In this document: positions 63,917-64,000 of the stretch, piece after piece
How positions within the stretch are numbered: position 1 is the stretch's first letter
How the letters are laid out: each line of letters begins with the position of its first letter
Origin: Thermodesulfobacteriota bacterium
GTDB lineage: Bacteria; Desulfobacterota; Desulfobacteria; Desulfobacterales; JAUWMJ01
DNA length: 64,000 nucleotides
Direction of reading: 5' to 3'
Assembly: GCA_034189135.1 (NCBI GenBank)
Contig: JAXHVO010000070.1
Location: 30,122-94,121, forward strand
Made by a program: the position numbers and the translations under genes
Notes under the pieces: model-generated
The model's input: the letters and a program-made list of their open reading frames with translations, nothing else
Told to the model about the DNA's origin: nothing
Databases searched by the model: none

Positions 63917-64000
63917 AGAATGGCAAAAGCTATGCTGAGTATTTAAAAAATGCTCCTTTTGGATTAAAGGTAACAGCGCTGATTCTGTGACCAAAATCCA

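Overview
The window is a bacterial chromosome segment of low-to-moderate G+C. It most resembles a sulfate-reducing deltaproteobacterium (Desulfobacterota, Desulfobacterales-like). The reasons are the gene style, two TRAP uptake operons, PAS/GAF hybrid-type sensor kinases, an Aap-type amino acid ABC transporter and the deltaproteobacterial-looking MoxR/DUF58/SpoIIM cluster. The assignment rests on protein similarity judged by eye, not on a search.

Region 1 (1-18940) is one long ribosomal superoperon on the + strand. It runs from the 3' end of rpoC through rpsL-rpsG-tuf, then the S10, spc and alpha gene sets to rpoA-rplQ, and closes with a hairpin terminator. Two genes usually found in this order are absent: fusA (between rpsG and tuf) and adk (between secY and map). 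Five genes start with TTG behind a full GGAGG, and all five encode 30S proteins. S14, S4, L36 and L24 are all Cys-rich, zinc-binding types. L17 carries a Lys/Ala/Glu-rich tail of about 187 residues. A 107-nt near-perfect hairpin lies between rpsD and rpoA.

Region 2 (18995-34349) holds signalling and uptake genes: a GAF-GGDEF protein, an MBL-fold hydrolase, two TRAP transporters (21375-24418 with a tandem-ACT protein; 30428-33330), two histidine kinases with a response regulator (25147-28969), a broken four-helix-bundle gene in an inverted-repeat cassette, a hotdog thioesterase, a cold-shock protein and a second response regulator that is a paralogue of the first. The two TRAP operons share a promoter-proximal motif.

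Region 3 (34425-48419) is mixed metabolism: an adenine-deaminase-like protein, a HEAT-repeat membrane protein overlapping a CPBP protease, an acyl-CoA synthetase, a GNAT acetyltransferase, one insertion sequence with an IS481-like transposase, a lipoprotein, a DapB homologue lacking the usual catalytic His pair, a divergent LysR regulator, and convergent trkA and trkH for potassium uptake.

Region 4 (48825-64000) has a small PilZ protein, a complete aapJQMP-type amino acid ABC operon, and a ten-gene same-strand block (53928-63769). The last six genes of that block overlap or nearly touch: DUF4129, DUF4350, MoxR, DUF58, SpoIIM-like and RDD. They are preceded by membrane proteins with zinc-finger modules. 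This block is the best candidate for an undescribed envelope system. No CRISPR array, tRNA or rRNA gene was seen.
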